Source: Sipunculus nudus
Taxonomy: Eukaryota > Annelida > Sipuncula > Golfingiida > Sipunculidae
Length of the DNA: 64,000 nucleotides
Direction: 5' to 3'
NCBI GenBank assembly: GCA_026874595.1
Contig: CM049317.1
Span: 30,312,901-30,376,900 of the forward strand
Part shown: positions 11,266 to 23,010 of the stretch, piece by piece
Numbering within the stretch: the stretch's first letter is position 1
Layout: each line of letters starts with the position of its first letter
Position numbers and translations under genes: made by a program
Notes under the pieces: model-generated
The model's database searches: none
Seen by the model: the letters and a program-made list of their open reading frames with translations, nothing else
Told to the model about the DNA's origin: nothing

Positions 11266-11350
11266 GGGGGCTCCAGACCAATTGAATTACAGACCTACTC
11301 AAAATCATATATGGCCAACAGATTACATTCGGTGATTTTCTGTTGGACAC
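11266..11350. repeat. Right remainder of the interrupted 145-bp satellite unit
   Basis: It begins with the right copy of the GGGGG duplication and continues with the satellite's 'ctccagaccaattgaatta' block. It fades into unique sequence by about 11350. Confidence 0.85.
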
Positions 11351-11711
11351 ATTATTTCAGACATATCTTGTTTAATATTATTTGATCTGATAGGATTTTT
11401 TCCCTCATGCATATGGATTAAAACCTGTTTTTGTTTGTCATATTTTTCAAATTTAACTTAATTTTTCACCCACATGTAAACTAATCCTGCACTATCAGAA
11501 ATGCGGGGCCCTCTGAGGACCATTGTCCTACCACATCTAGTTTCCTCAAATTTTTGGGTGGGAGGCCCATTGGGAGGATAGACATCTCTGTCTGTAGGAT
11601 GCAAAAACAAACTCATTCTAGTTTCTCTCAAAACTCATGTTTTGGTTGCACAGTTTTTTTTGCAGTAGAATTTTGTTCTTTGTCAAGAATGGACCATTAT
11701 TTATTTTTTAG

Positions 11712-11808
11712 GTGACAGAATTACCACCTGAAGCACTAGTCAGAGCTGTAATTGAAGGACAGTTTGTCGCCAAGAGAGCTCATGCAGAGAACCTTGGATA
11801 CTACCTAG
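11712..11808 (+). CDS. XYLB: Xylulose kinase, antepenultimate-region exon (first visible of five)
   Basis: XYLB phosphorylates D-xylulose to xylulose 5-phosphate in the cytosol, the last step of the glucuronate-xylulose route before the pentose phosphate pathway. This exon reads VTELPPEALVRAVIEGQFVA and continues to ...LGYYLG, matching the region of animal XYLB where an 'R.L.EGQF.AKR.HAE.LGY' pattern is found. The acceptor is tttttag and the donor G|GTTAGT. It starts in phase 0 and ends one base into a glycine/aspartate codon. The earlier three quarters of the roughly 530-residue enzyme must lie upstream of the window, because no exon is seen before the retrotransposon. The assignment rests on five phase-compatible exons that join to one C-terminal FGGY domain. 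Confidence 0.88.
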
Positions 11809-12117
11809 GTTAGTCTTCTTTTAAGTGAGATTCTGTGAGCATGATGCCTAGTGTAAAAATAGCGTCCATTTAATTTGTTTTAAGCAGGTGACAATAAAGA
11901 TATGTGGAGAGACGTTAAGGTAAAGATAACAAAAATTAAACTTGAAAAAGACATTAATAAAAGCAAAGAAACAAAACAACAGAGTACTGCACCAATCAGA
12001 TCTGTCAGAATCAATTTTCCATGGCTTTATACACAGGTCAGATGTGTTTAATAATTTTATTAGGTTGCATAAATATTTATATGTTTATTCTTGTATTTGC
12101 GTTGAACACTTTTTCAG

Positions 12118-12176
12118 ATCCAAACTCAAGAGTGTTGGCAACAGGTGGAGCCTCTGCTAATAAGGCTATTTTACAG
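12118..12176 (+). CDS. XYLB: Xylulose kinase, exon with the ATP-site TGGAS motif
   Basis: 59-nt exon, acceptor tttttcag, donor CAG|GTATGT. Joined to the previous exon it reads DPNSRVLATGGASANKAILQ. The GGAS turn is the conserved nucleotide-binding loop of the C-terminal FGGY kinase domain. It takes two bases to complete the shared aspartate codon and ends in phase 0. The intron before it is 309 bp. Confidence 0.9.
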
Positions 12177-12761
12177 GTATGTTAGTATTCAAATTACACC
12201 ACAGGTAAGGAAGTATTCAAATAATACTACAGGTATGGTTGAAGATATTCAGTTGAATGGCACACATTTGTCAAAGTCATATGTTTTAGGGCCTTGCTAA
12301 AGGTAGTAAAATCATTAATGTTTTTAACATACATATTCTGTGTGGATGTGTCAAAGTTTCTCTTTATCCATTTGACTTAATTTTAGTTAGTTATGTTGTA
12401 GTATGTTTGTATTAGATACCTTGTTCTCGATAAAATAACTTTAAAATTACATGTAAACTAAAATATTTCTGTGTATTGTAAATTGTATTTAATATTAACA
12501 TTCTTATATTTTTTATCAGTTTTTTTACTGAGCAGTGTTTTGAGGTGCCCATAACATGCATCTTGTTATGTTTATATCTGTTCCTTGTTTAGTAAAAGAT
12601 CTGATAAACCGATATTTGTGTGGATGAGCAGTCTTAGCAATATCACCCTGCTATTTAATACTTTAAATATACATGTTCCTCATAAATACTGTTACATCAT
12701 GAAAATTGATAGATCAAAGGACAGTTCAGTCTTTATAATGGGGGCTAAACTAACGCTATGG

Positions 12762-13067
12762 TAGGCCAAAAAATATGAAAGGTATGGTTCTCAGGCACCC
12801 GCTGCGCCAATTTTAACCCCCAGCATCAAAAATTTTTATTTTGATTTTCATCTTTCAAGAAGATAAAATAATACAATTTTGATACGATTTCCTTTGTTAT
12901 GTAGTGCTTTTACCTGTTTAGAAAAAAAAACTGTTATTTTCATGCCTTTCCCAGATCATATAACATATAAACATACAAAAAAAAGGTAAAAAATAAAATA
13001 CCACCCGCCCGAAGTGATTTCTGAAAAAAAGTCCTGGAGAAACATACCTTTTTATATTTTTGGCCTT
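12762..13067 (+). mobile_element. MITE family M1, copy 1
   Basis: About 306 bp with imperfect terminal inverted repeats of about 35 bp: the left end reads GGCCAAAAAATATG then GGTATGGTTCTCAGGCAC, and the right end is its diverged complement. The interior shares a 'tctttcaagaagataaaa' and 'tatgtagtgcttttacctg' core with copies at 21501-21821 (opposite orientation) and 63439-63706. No transposase, so non-autonomous. It lies in an XYLB intron. Confidence 0.85.
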
Positions 13068-13099
13068 ATGCAAAGTTTTTTTTTGTGGCTCAGGCACAC

Positions 13100-13260
13100 T
13101 GGTAGGACATAGCCCAATGGTTTAGGTAGTTCAGGACTACAGAACAGAGTTAAAGGTCCTCAATATGACCCTGGGTTGTGCCTTATTGTCATAATGGTGA
13201 AATCTTGGTGGAACCCCAGAGATTCACTCTGAATGTCTTGACAACAGAATGTTAAAGCTC
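13100..13260 (+). repeat. Possible degenerate tRNA-derived SINE
   Basis: The order 'tagcccaatggtttaggtag' then 'ccctgggttgtgcc' resembles the A-box and B-box spacing of tRNA-derived SINE heads, but neither box is a good match and I see no poly-A tail or target duplication. Confidence 0.25.
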
Positions 13261-13289
13261 TGCTTTCAAATTATATATAGTGATTTTCT

Positions 13290-13560
13290 TGTCTATCCGT
13301 CCATCAGTGATGCTTTCTATTTGTGTGCATTATCTCAAACATTTGATCTTTGGTGTCTTTGAGGGCTACAGACCTATTGAATTACAGACTTAATTGAATT
13401 CCATTATGGACACTAGAGCACAATTGGTGATTTTTCTATAACAGTTTATTACAGATTATTTCCACCCATGAGAAGAAGTGTGGTATCAAATTTTTCAGAC
13501 TCCTGAATATGACAGCCGGACAGATATTTTAAAATCCTTTCACAATAACTTTTTAGATAA
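13290..13560 (+). repeat. Diverged relic of the 145-bp satellite unit
   Basis: Shares 'gggctacagacctattgaat', 'tacagactt' and an 'attggtgattttt' block with the 3336-4121 satellite, in the same order, but as a single degraded copy. Confidence 0.55.
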
Positions 13561-13893
13561 TGTCATGATTTTTTCTGAATATTGGCCTTTTTAGATTATT
13601 TGTGGTAATAAATTTCAGACAAATCTGACATCCATTATGACTGTTTTGAGGAAAATGGCATTCGCAAAACCCTAATTGATGACCTTTACTTTCCAAAACC
13701 TCTAGTGATAGCTTGATTATTCCTAACCCCATGCATATAAAACCTGATGTTCAGAAGGCTGAATAATAAATCATTAACATGGGAATACCTTCATCCTCAG
13801 TCCACAGACAGTACCACCAACAGGCCATGCATTGACCTTTCTTTTGATAAAAAAATACTTTTGCTTTTTGTGATCTTGTACATCTAACAGTAA

Positions 13894-14166
<273 letters not shown>

Positions 14167-15714
14167 ATATTTAAATGCTATCAGTTTTGCATTCATTGCA
14201 CTCTGTATTGAAGCTAGGTGAAATATTAGGGTGAGCTATTTAAATGATATCAGCACACCTTAGCGCTATATAGCATGCCTGGGATATGTCTGCAGGACAA
14301 GCAAATGTATTCAATATCTCATTACATATATCATATAACATAATTTCCTATGCAAAAACTGTTCTTGTAGATTTTACATAAAATGAGCCCAAAGCCTGGA
14401 GGAAAAATTTATTTTCTTTCCATTTTACCATGAAAACTATTGGCACATCTATGAGCACTGTCAACTCGGTAGGGACGTCACACACTTGGAAATCCCCTGT
14501 GACTAAAAAATTCTAGATCTCAGTAAAAGCACAGTATTTCTGCCACTGTCAGTCCCAAATTATCAAGAGAAAATAAAAAGCGACATGCATTACTAGATCT
14601 GAGTTACTGATAAAATTCAGTCCATGATGCCAAGTGTAGCAGCCATTCAAATCAGGGCAAAGTCTGGGATCTGGATGAAATCCTCCATTCACACAACAAA
14701 TGCTCTAGAATATGTTTACGTTACCTACAGAGCTAAACATGTTGAGATATAATAATGATATCACTTCAGCATTTTTCATTGTAAATGGCACTTTGTATTG
14801 AAGCTAGGTTTTATTGCTTGTTGTTTCCCCAGGGATGTGACCTTTAATCTTTAATTCTATTTACTCACAGTGGACAATGAGTCTGAACATTGTGCAACAT
14901 GTCACGTGAAAATAGAACATGTTCTGTTTAGTGAAACATGTTACAGAACACTGAAATCAGGAAATATGTTACCAGACACTCATGCAACACTTTGCACAAC
15001 AAGCATGTTCTTAAACATGTTGTGCATTGAATTCCCTTTTGTGTGGAAGGGTTTTTGAGCTAGAAATGATGAAAAAATGATGAAATGTTCATCAATGTAT
15101 CATATTAGTATGAGAATATCCTTTCACAGTTTTGTTAATTTATAGTTTATAGGAGGGTCAAGAAAAATAAAATACAAGCTATTTATTTGTTGAAGGAATT
15201 TGTTTTAAAATCATAATTGATGATTGAAAAATGAAAATGACTGATGGTTGATTATTAATTGATTATTTAATGTACTTTCTATATTACTTTGAAATCTGCT
15301 TTATACTAGTGCCTAAATTATGACCCCAGTAAATAGTCTGACTTGTATTCATAATGAAACCATCAATCCACCTGCATCAAAGGTGGACTTGCTGAGGGAC
15401 ATATTTGTTAGCTGCTGAAAGTTCCAATTTGATGCTGTTTATTACTTTATGTTGGTAAATCTCTGACAGGATTAAATTCTTTGCATGTGCATACATTATC
15501 ATTTTTAATCAATTATGCAAAAATGCAATTGATTTAATTGATTTTGAAAGAAAACTACCAATCATTGATTTAATTGATTAATTGGCATACCACGATGGTT
15601 AAATCAGTGTAGGGACTTTGTACATACAGAGCATGTAGTGCCCAGCATCAACATGTTTCAGCAAAATCAACAAAATAATTATCAAGATTCAAAACCTGTT
15701 TTAATTCTTTCCAG
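14167..15714 (+). other. XYLB intron
   Basis: AT-rich intron. It holds the scraps of the 66-bp repeat and a cluster of GAACATGTT-type palindromes at 14910-15025. The open stretch at 14870-15058 has an acceptor-like 'tttactcacag' in front but no donor, no recognised domain and no fit to XYLB, so it is not called. Confidence 0.6.
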
Positions 15715-15809
15715 GTTGCCTAGGTGGCGCCACCACACATTTCAGCGAGGTTGTCAAAGGAGCTCCAGAGTTTGTTTTGGCAGCAACACCCAGTGATGAT
15801 GCAAAACAG
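15715..15809 (+). CDS. XYLB: Xylulose kinase, penultimate exon
   Basis: Acceptor tctttccag, donor CAG|GTTGGT. It reads GCLGGATTHFSEVVKGAPEF and ends AATPSDDAKQ, corresponding to the 'G..GG...FSEVVK.AP...LAATPS' block near the C terminus of animal XYLB. It enters in phase 1 (completing the glycine begun by the previous exon) and ends in phase 0, consistent with both neighbours. Confidence 0.9.
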
Positions 15810-18228
15810 GTTGGTGTCTTTTTATAGAGGCAAAAAAGATAAAAGTGACTTTTATATTAATCATTTTGTGCAGCTACCAGCTGAAAGAGGTTCATGTCAA
15901 GTCAGGCTATGTATAATTGCATTCACCATCATAAAATTAATCAACTTTTTGCAGCCTAGTCTAACTTGAGGATAAAATTTAGGACAAAAAAATGAACCCC
16001 ACAAATGTAGCCAATGTAATTATAGTTGGCCAGTGAAACTACCGAGATAAATGACTATAAGTGTAAGTAATTAAGGTAAAGTTATAGTCTTGGTGTATCA
16101 CATTTAATATTAATAACCAACTTGCTTTAAATAAAATTAAATACTTTGTAACATTCCCAAATTATTGTGAGTTCATTCAAACTAGTTGAAGCTAGCTGAC
16201 TTGATGCCAGGTTAATCAGAGCCACCATGGCACAAATTAGTTGACTGCTATGGTTGGTCAAGCCAGCTAGGTGCTTTGCCAACAGAGCAGGGAGCACAAG
16301 TCCCAAAGATGGCTGCAGCGAACAAAATAGGCATTGTCCTAATAAACTGAAACCAAAAAGATCCCTTGCATGCTATTTTTGAAAAAATATACAATCAGTA
16401 TATGAGATATAGCTATTTTTCACAGTATCTCAATCCCACTTATAAATGTCATGATCTTTGGTCATGTGTACAGTACCAAAAAAGTTACTGGTACATTTGG
16501 AACCTGCTGATTGGTTGTTTAGTGACATAAATATGCTAACAAAAGGTAAATATCAAAACATGTAGGCAATCGATGGCAGATGCCATGTCACATGACCATA
16601 AGACTCAGAGTAACCAAAGATTGAAAATGTAAATGTTAAACCTTTTCATGAAGTTTTTCATCTCATATTAAGACCTCTTCTCTTTCATTCAATCCATTGT
16701 AAAACTGACTAATAATATACAAGGTACATAGAAATTTGAAAAAATATGTGTATTATTTGAAGCTATTAGATCATTTTAGCTGAATGCAAAACTTGCCCAA
16801 CAAAACCATACTGACACTTTGACTTATTATTTCCAGTCCACCTGTTTTATACAATGTTATGGTTCTGTGTGTTAGTAAATACAATCTATTAATTCTGTTT
16901 ACCTTATCAAGACTGTGTGACTGCATGTCTGATCTTGAGCATTCGTAACAACTCCCAAACAAGGAGAAGAAACATGATAAAAGAAACACAGAAGAAACAT
17001 CAGTTTTAAGCTTGAAAAATCTTAATTTGCGAAGATGCATGGTACAGACACCGGGTGGCATGCACACCATCTCTGTTTTGCACCACTGATCCAACCCAGG
17101 TTAAGCTTTTTATCACTTGTGTACAGGAGTAGACAAACAATTTTAGAATGCAATATCAGCAGAAACCATGATATTATAAGGAGAAAACACTATATTTCTT
17201 GTATATGTAACTCAAGTTTTAAAGAATAATCTGCAAATATCAGGGAGCACCCACTGGTAGAATTGACTATAACCTGGACCACCAGTGGATTTCCATTGCA
17301 GTAAATTTGCCAAATTTCAATCTGCACCTTTGGGTATAACAGTCAACATATAGACCAGAGTGACAACACCTGACCTTGATGAATATTAACAGACTCTAGT
17401 CTTATGTTGTAGGAATGTTATTTTTCACTGGTCACCTGGGAAGCACAAATCTATATAATGATTGCTGGTGATGGCACTAAATTATTGTCAAGCAACGTCT
17501 CTTTTTGCCCCCGCCTTTAAAATGCCCAATTTTGTGTTGAAACAACGGGAAAAAGGCCCGGTATCCTTGGTTGGGGGTCATTTTCGACATATTCCCCAAA
17601 CATTCAGAGGAATTTGACATTATCTCATGAATCTCTGTTGGCAGCGCCATCTATCAGACACCGATGACAAACTTGCCCAATGACAAACCTGTCCTAGATG
17701 AACCCGCCCGAGGTTGTTCTGATCTGTCCCAATGAAATTATGGGTAATATGCTAGTATGTGTAATGAGGGCCCTCTCATTCATAAACATTGCCATATGTT
17801 GCACATCACAGCAAGATAATATAAGCATGTCAGAACATATACTGTGGTCACCTTTTGATCCTGAGGGTTTTAAATTCATGATATTTGTGAATGGGAAATA
17901 ATTGCAAATGTGAAACCCACAATGATAAGATGCCCTTCCAAATAAGATGAAAACAAGAGCATGATGCATCTTTGCAAACAGTTATCACACCACTGAAAAC
18001 TTGCATGGTTCATTTAGCAACCTAAGCTAATATGTGCATGGTATAATACCAGCTGTGCTTAGTTTTTTATGTTCCAGTGCAATCATGAAAATGAAACCCT
18101 CACTAAAAATACAAAAATGGAGAAATTGTGAAATTTTTACCTCACACATATAAAGCCAACGAAAATTTTAAGATTGTGTTGTGGTGTATTTTGGTCAGCT
18201 TATAACCTATTGACCTCTTCTGTTTCAG
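15810..18228 (+). other. XYLB last intron
   Basis: 2.4 kb without a recognisable exon or element. The short ORFs on both strands (such as 16771-17094 minus and 17698-17901 plus) lack protein-like character and splice context. Confidence 0.6.
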
Positions 18229-18300
18229 ATCTATGATCCAATTGTGGCAAGGTACAAGGAACTGGAAGCTAAAGTGGTCCAGGAACAACAGTCTAACTAA
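18229..18300 (+). CDS. XYLB: Xylulose kinase, last exon with stop codon
   Basis: Acceptor ctgtttcag. It reads IYDPIVARYKELEAKVVQEQ then QSN and stops at TAA 18298-18300. Animal XYLB ends in a similar charged helix with a 'Y..LL..Y.KLE' pattern. Phase 0 follows from the previous exon. The five exons give 136 residues, the C-terminal quarter of the enzyme. Confidence 0.88.
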   Translation: MYDPIVARYKELEAKVVQEQQSN

Positions 18301-18560
18301 GTCACACCAACTCAGAACATGACTTTTATTACACTGGTTAATCTATCGTCACACTAACTTTAAACTGAATATTAATTATTACGCTCTCGAGGCAGGGGAA
18401 ATCTTGTAAGAAGCAACTGATTTTCACGCTGCCAGCTTTGACCGTTTATGATATATTTAGACACCAGATAGCGGTTCGTTGTCCGCTGAAATAAACGTCC
18501 GTATGATGTGACAAGCAGCCAATCAGATGCCAATAAATAAAGACTCGACAGGCATCCTGG
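18301..18560 (+). other. XYLB: Probable XYLB 3' untranslated region
   Basis: Two overlapping AATAAA hexamers at 18532-18541 are the first polyadenylation signals I see after the stop, giving a 3' UTR of roughly 250 nt. They lie inside a promoter-like motif (see 18499-18957), so the transcript end is uncertain. Confidence 0.45.
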
Positions 18561-18957
18561 CTCCGCCCATTGCTGCGCTTCAATCGCCGCTTGATTAGTT
18601 TCCGGTCGAATTTAAATTGCTCCCTCTGCATTCTAGCATCATCGACCGATTGGATTATGACATTATGACTGTGTTAGCGTAGCCATGTATCTGTTGTCTG
18701 CAGAACTGAAACAAGCCAGCGAGGTGTGCACGCAGCCTTTGTTGTTATGTTTCGTTTGAATAACATCCCACCGGCCGAGCATCCTATGTGCCCAAGGCCC
18801 AAAGCAAACCACGTCAGGGGCAATTCTCTCTGAGCCTGTGGCCTGTTCAGACGGTTACGCGGGGCGATGAGCTGTCACTCAAAACAAAATAAATATGATT
18901 GGCTCTGTTTATTCCTCGCTTGGCTTTGTCTTCCAGCACAAGGTCTCATCTGATTGG
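18499..18957. promoter_or_regulatory. CCAAT-box cluster, promoter-like region
   Basis: CCAAT at 18519-18523 and 18530-18534; the inverted form ATTGG at 18649-18653, 18898-18902 and 18953-18957. The stretch is richer in G+C and CpG than its surroundings. Its first 38 bases closely resemble 30441-30474, upstream of the bZIP gene. No transcript starting here is evident; a short ATG frame at 18684 cannot be tied to other exons. Confidence 0.45.
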
Positions 18958-19363
18958 ACAAAAATACAGTGCTCCCCTCTGGTGTAGCAATTCAGGATAC
19001 GAGGTCATAACAAACAGCGCCTTACGATATAGGTAGTGGTCCTGTAGGTAAAGCGCCGTGTAAAAAGCGTAATTAATTATATATCTTTTTAATTCTCCAA
19101 TATTTAGCTTATATCATTCACAACTCTTTGTCATACTTTCTTTTTGGTGATTTTACTATGTACAGTTATTTGCATTTTGGTAAGGTCAGTATTAGTCAAT
19201 ACCTTATTACATATATCAAAACTCTTTTCATTTTGAAACAAATGTCATAATTTGCTGGGTTGCCAAAAATGCTCATAATAAAATTCAAATCACAAATTAT
19301 AAATTCAAAATTTTCAATACTTGCATTATAAAATTAAATGAGAGATGTCTTATATATCTAATT

Positions 19364-20533
19364 GTATCCGCCAAAACAGTTTTGCGGATACTATGTTTTC
19401 AGCCCACCGCAGCCGCCACGTAGGTGTCCGGAGAACTCCTTCGTAACCGCTAGGCGGAATTTTATGAAACCCGGATTATGTTCAGGTCACATGTGAACTG
19501 CTGCGCCCCGATTTTGTTTTGACCTCTGACCTTCCTCTGGGCTCTGCGTCCATTTGTGTGTCTGTTTCCACACATAAACCCACATATCTCGGGAACGGTT
19601 TTACCAATCAGGAAAATTTTTTTGCACAAATGTAGCCCTTGGAAAGCTTTATAACATACACCAAAAATGGTGGCGTCACCTGCAACCGTGTTTGCACAGT
19701 GTCCATCTGTTCGTCTGTCTTGGGTTAGAATCACTCATATCTCTGCAGTGGTTTGACTAATTCACCTGAAATTCAGCATGCGTATACATCCTGGATAGCT
19801 TTTCTGATTTTATGACAGGTGGCGCCACCTACATTCACGTTTACGCTGCAGACATCCAAGCTCATATCTCGGGAACTGTTTGACTGATTGGGCCAAAATT
19901 TTGCATGTGTATAGATCTCACATAGCTCTTTATCATGCACAAAACTGGTGGCGCCACCTGCAGCCGTTTTTACACAGCTCCCGTCTATTTGTCTGCCATT
20001 GGATAAAATCACTCATATCTCGGCAGTGGTTTGACATGTCTGCCTAAAATTTTGCAGGTTTATACATCCCCGACATCTCTCTTGATTTTATGACAGGTGG
20101 CGCCACCTACATTCTAGTTTATGCAGCAGACATCCAAGCTCATATCTTGGGAACCGTTTGACCGATTGGGCCAAAGTTTTGCAAGTGTATAGTTCTCACA
20201 TAGCTCTTTATCATACGCAAAACTGGTGGCGCCACCTGCAACCATTTTTGCACAGCGTCCATCTGTTTGTCTGCCATGGGCTAAAATCACTGATATACAT
20301 GTAGTGGTTTGACTTATCTGCCTTAAATTTTGCATATGTATACAACTTGGACGGCTTTCTGGATTTTGTGGTAGGTGGCGCAACCTACATACACAATTTG
20401 GCTGCAGACATCCATGCTAATATGCAACACTTCACTCTATTTCCCCTTGCCACTCAATCCATGCCTCACTTCACCCGTTCCACTCTGATTTAGGCGGATA
20501 CACGTAGTCGCTTGTCGACTACCCGTATTCTAG
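19364..20533 (+). mobile_element. Helentron-like non-autonomous element (HINE/pearl type) with 278-bp tandem core
   Basis: The left end has GTATCCGCC (19364-19372), inside a hairpin that closes with GCGGATAC at 19384-19391. The right end has the complementary GGCGGATAC (20493-20501), then a 7-bp stem hairpin (GTAGTCG at 20504, CGACTAC at 20516) and CTAG at 20530-20533. Subterminal inverted repeats plus a 3' hairpin and a tandem core are the known hallmarks of helentron-derived short elements in molluscs. The core repeats every 278 bp (aligned positions 19817, 20095, 20373) and carries the 12-bp palindrome GGTGGCGCCACC at 19818, 19947, 20096 and 20225. No Rep/helicase ORF. The element class is inferred from structure. 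Confidence 0.75.
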
Positions 20534-21500
20534 TTATCTTTCAAACATAATTTTAAGAAGTCTTGTGTCATATAATGTGTGGGTTTAAATGTGTCTGTTT
20601 TTTTAATGGGACCATCATTTTGTTAATACTCAGATACAAAACAGTATGAAATGCAAATTACTCTTTAAAATAATGCCTACAGAAAATGATTATTTTTTTT
20701 TCTATGAGTGCATGAGTGTTTCCATGTATGTGTGAGAGAAAAAACTTTACACAGTGTAACAGGTACAGTAATAAGAAGTCATCATCAGTGTACCTTTGGT
20801 GACATAATATGTGTACTTGTTGTTCCATGTTCTTGTATGTTAGTAAAGGAAATATTTTGTATGTTTATAATTGTGTTAATGGACAAAAGAGGGTCTATAA
20901 AAATATCAGTTCATATCATTTTAGGTACAGATAAATGAATCCCGTAATTTGTAAAGCAGTTCTGTTCTCAAATCAAAGCAAATGTTAATCAAGCAAATGG
21001 TTTTCATGCTCAAAGTGTAATTTTAAAGAAAGCAGCTATTTAAAAAACAATGTTATTCCTTTATTTTTAAAAATCATGATAAAAGAATCATAAAATCCAT
21101 TCACTGAACCTGTTAATGATCTGAAAGTTCCAACACTTCCTTTTCATTAAAACTCTGTACAATTAAACAGCAAATGATGGAGTCCAATCCTTTTATACAT
21201 GTTCTGCAACCTATATTCCTGAAAGTTTATTATTTGATTTTCATAATTTCTGGTTTTGACCAGAGTGTCACAGTTTTTATAAGTAATTACATCCCTCTGC
21301 TTCTGTGGTGGCATAATCAGCATATCACTTTGGCTCCAATATTACAATGGCAGATTTTGGTCTGTGCAAAAATTCAATGTAGAGCAATAAAATAATGGAG
21401 TGCTTTAAAAGTGACTCAATTTATATTTACAGTAATACCTCAGATGCTTATGAGTGCCATCAAATGTTCAATCATTAAAACACTTTTAAAAGGAAGTCAT
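20534..21500. other. Gene-free stretch
   Basis: AT-rich; I see no exon, known repeat or regulatory cluster. Confidence 0.5.
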
Positions 21501-21821
21501 TAGGCAAAAAAAAAGAGGTTTGGTTCTCAGGCACTTTTTTTTCAGAAATCAGTGTGGGCAGGCAATTTTTACCTTTTTGTGTATGTTTCGGTAAAAATGT
21601 CATATGATCAGGGAAAAGCATAATAAAAACAGAATATTTTTGCTAAACAGGTAAAAGTACTATATAACAATGGAAATCTTATCGAAATTGTATTATTTTA
21701 ACTTCTTGAGAGAAATGTCTGAGGGGCTGGAGGTTAAAATTGGTTAGTTTCTATTTAAAACAAAATTAAAATTGATGTGCACAGTGCCTGGAATCCACAC
21801 CTTTTATTTTTTTTTGCCCTA
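21501..21821 (-). mobile_element. MITE family M1, copy 2
   Basis: Left end GGCAAAAAAAAAGAGG then TTTGGTTCTCAGGCAC, right end its diverged complement ending in TTTTGCCC. The interior matches the other copies in reverse order ('gtatgtttcggtaaaaatgtc' appears first), so it is inserted in the opposite orientation. Confidence 0.8.
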
Positions 21822-23010
21822 TATATTCTTTATGTAATATCTTCACTGTTATTAAAGGATGAATTGTGAAGGTGTATGCCAATACTTATACAGCAAGAAT
21901 AGCAGCACTTGTTTCAACTTCAATACTGGATGGTGCTGTTAAACTTTTGTTGTGTTACAAAACTTATGACAGCCCCATCCCATTGTGAGAGGTCCTGAAC
22001 AGGCATGTAAAAAGTGAAGTCATTTAGAATTAATTTATTATTGATTCTTTACCTTTTATTCAATTCTGTATTCAAATTTTATTATCCAAGTAAATTTCTA
22101 CACTTTTTAAAAAAAATTAAATCAATTTTACCCAAATGGATGTTCATACTTTTCAACAAATAGAAGGAAGCTGTAGCTCTCCCTGTGTTTGTCAACGCCA
22201 TATACTATGTTTTTATGTGATTGGAGTGGTCAACCAGCGAAAGTTTAGTGTAAATTAAGGACACATGCCTGATAAAGATAGAGCTTCAACGTCGTGAACT
22301 GCTCCATCAATATGAGAGCTCCAAGTGGACTTCAGAATTGTACATACAAAACAAAAATAATCAAAATGAATCGATTCTGAGGTTATCAATCAATTATAAT
22401 TTAATCAAGGGATTGCAATTTAAAACTTGATTCTTCGATGCATTGTTAAACCCTTTGGCACTGTCTTGCACAGAAAATGCTGGATTCCTTATCGTGAATA
22501 TTAGTGCAAATATTTATACAGACAAATCATGTTAGACGTCCACCTTGGCACTATATAAACTCTCAGGGAACATGCATGAACAAAATAATATATGATATTT
22601 ATGTAAAAATAACAGACATTGCACATTTGTGATGGGTCATGAACCTTATATAGATTACCAGATGTATTTAATTAACAATGGATTTGATTTTATTGTCAAT
22701 TTTTTTTATGTGTCATGCCAGGTTTAAATGTGGCACCAGTAATGTGGCAGGACCTTGATAATGGAACTCCCTAGAATATTCATTCCCTATACTAATATGC
22801 CTAAATTGAACATCTTGTACCATTCAGTGGAAGGCATATTTTGTTATTCTCTAGGATGTTAATTCATTATACCATTATGCCTTGAATGTCTTTAACCATT
22901 CAGTGGCAAGCCATATTTTTTTAATAAAATTGTGAAAACCAAGTTTGTCTTTCCTTTGTCTTGAATCATCATTATCAGTTGTTGTTGTGAAAGAAGAGAG
23001 CATTTCTTTT
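21822..23010. other. Gene-free stretch
   Basis: AT-rich sequence without a recognisable gene. From about 22830 it shows diverged 'ccattcagtgg' fragments that look like reversed relics of the minisatellite that follows. Confidence 0.45.

Noticed and set aside
14870-15058. Cysteine-containing open frame behind an acceptor-like site in an XYLB intron
   Set aside because: It has no matching donor, does not fit the XYLB protein, and consists largely of palindromic ACATGTT words.
18684-18755. ATG frame beginning MYLLSAELKQASE followed by a donor-like GAG|GTGTGC
   Set aside because: Tempting as a first exon beside the CCAAT cluster, but no following exon was found and the frame closes after 24 codons.
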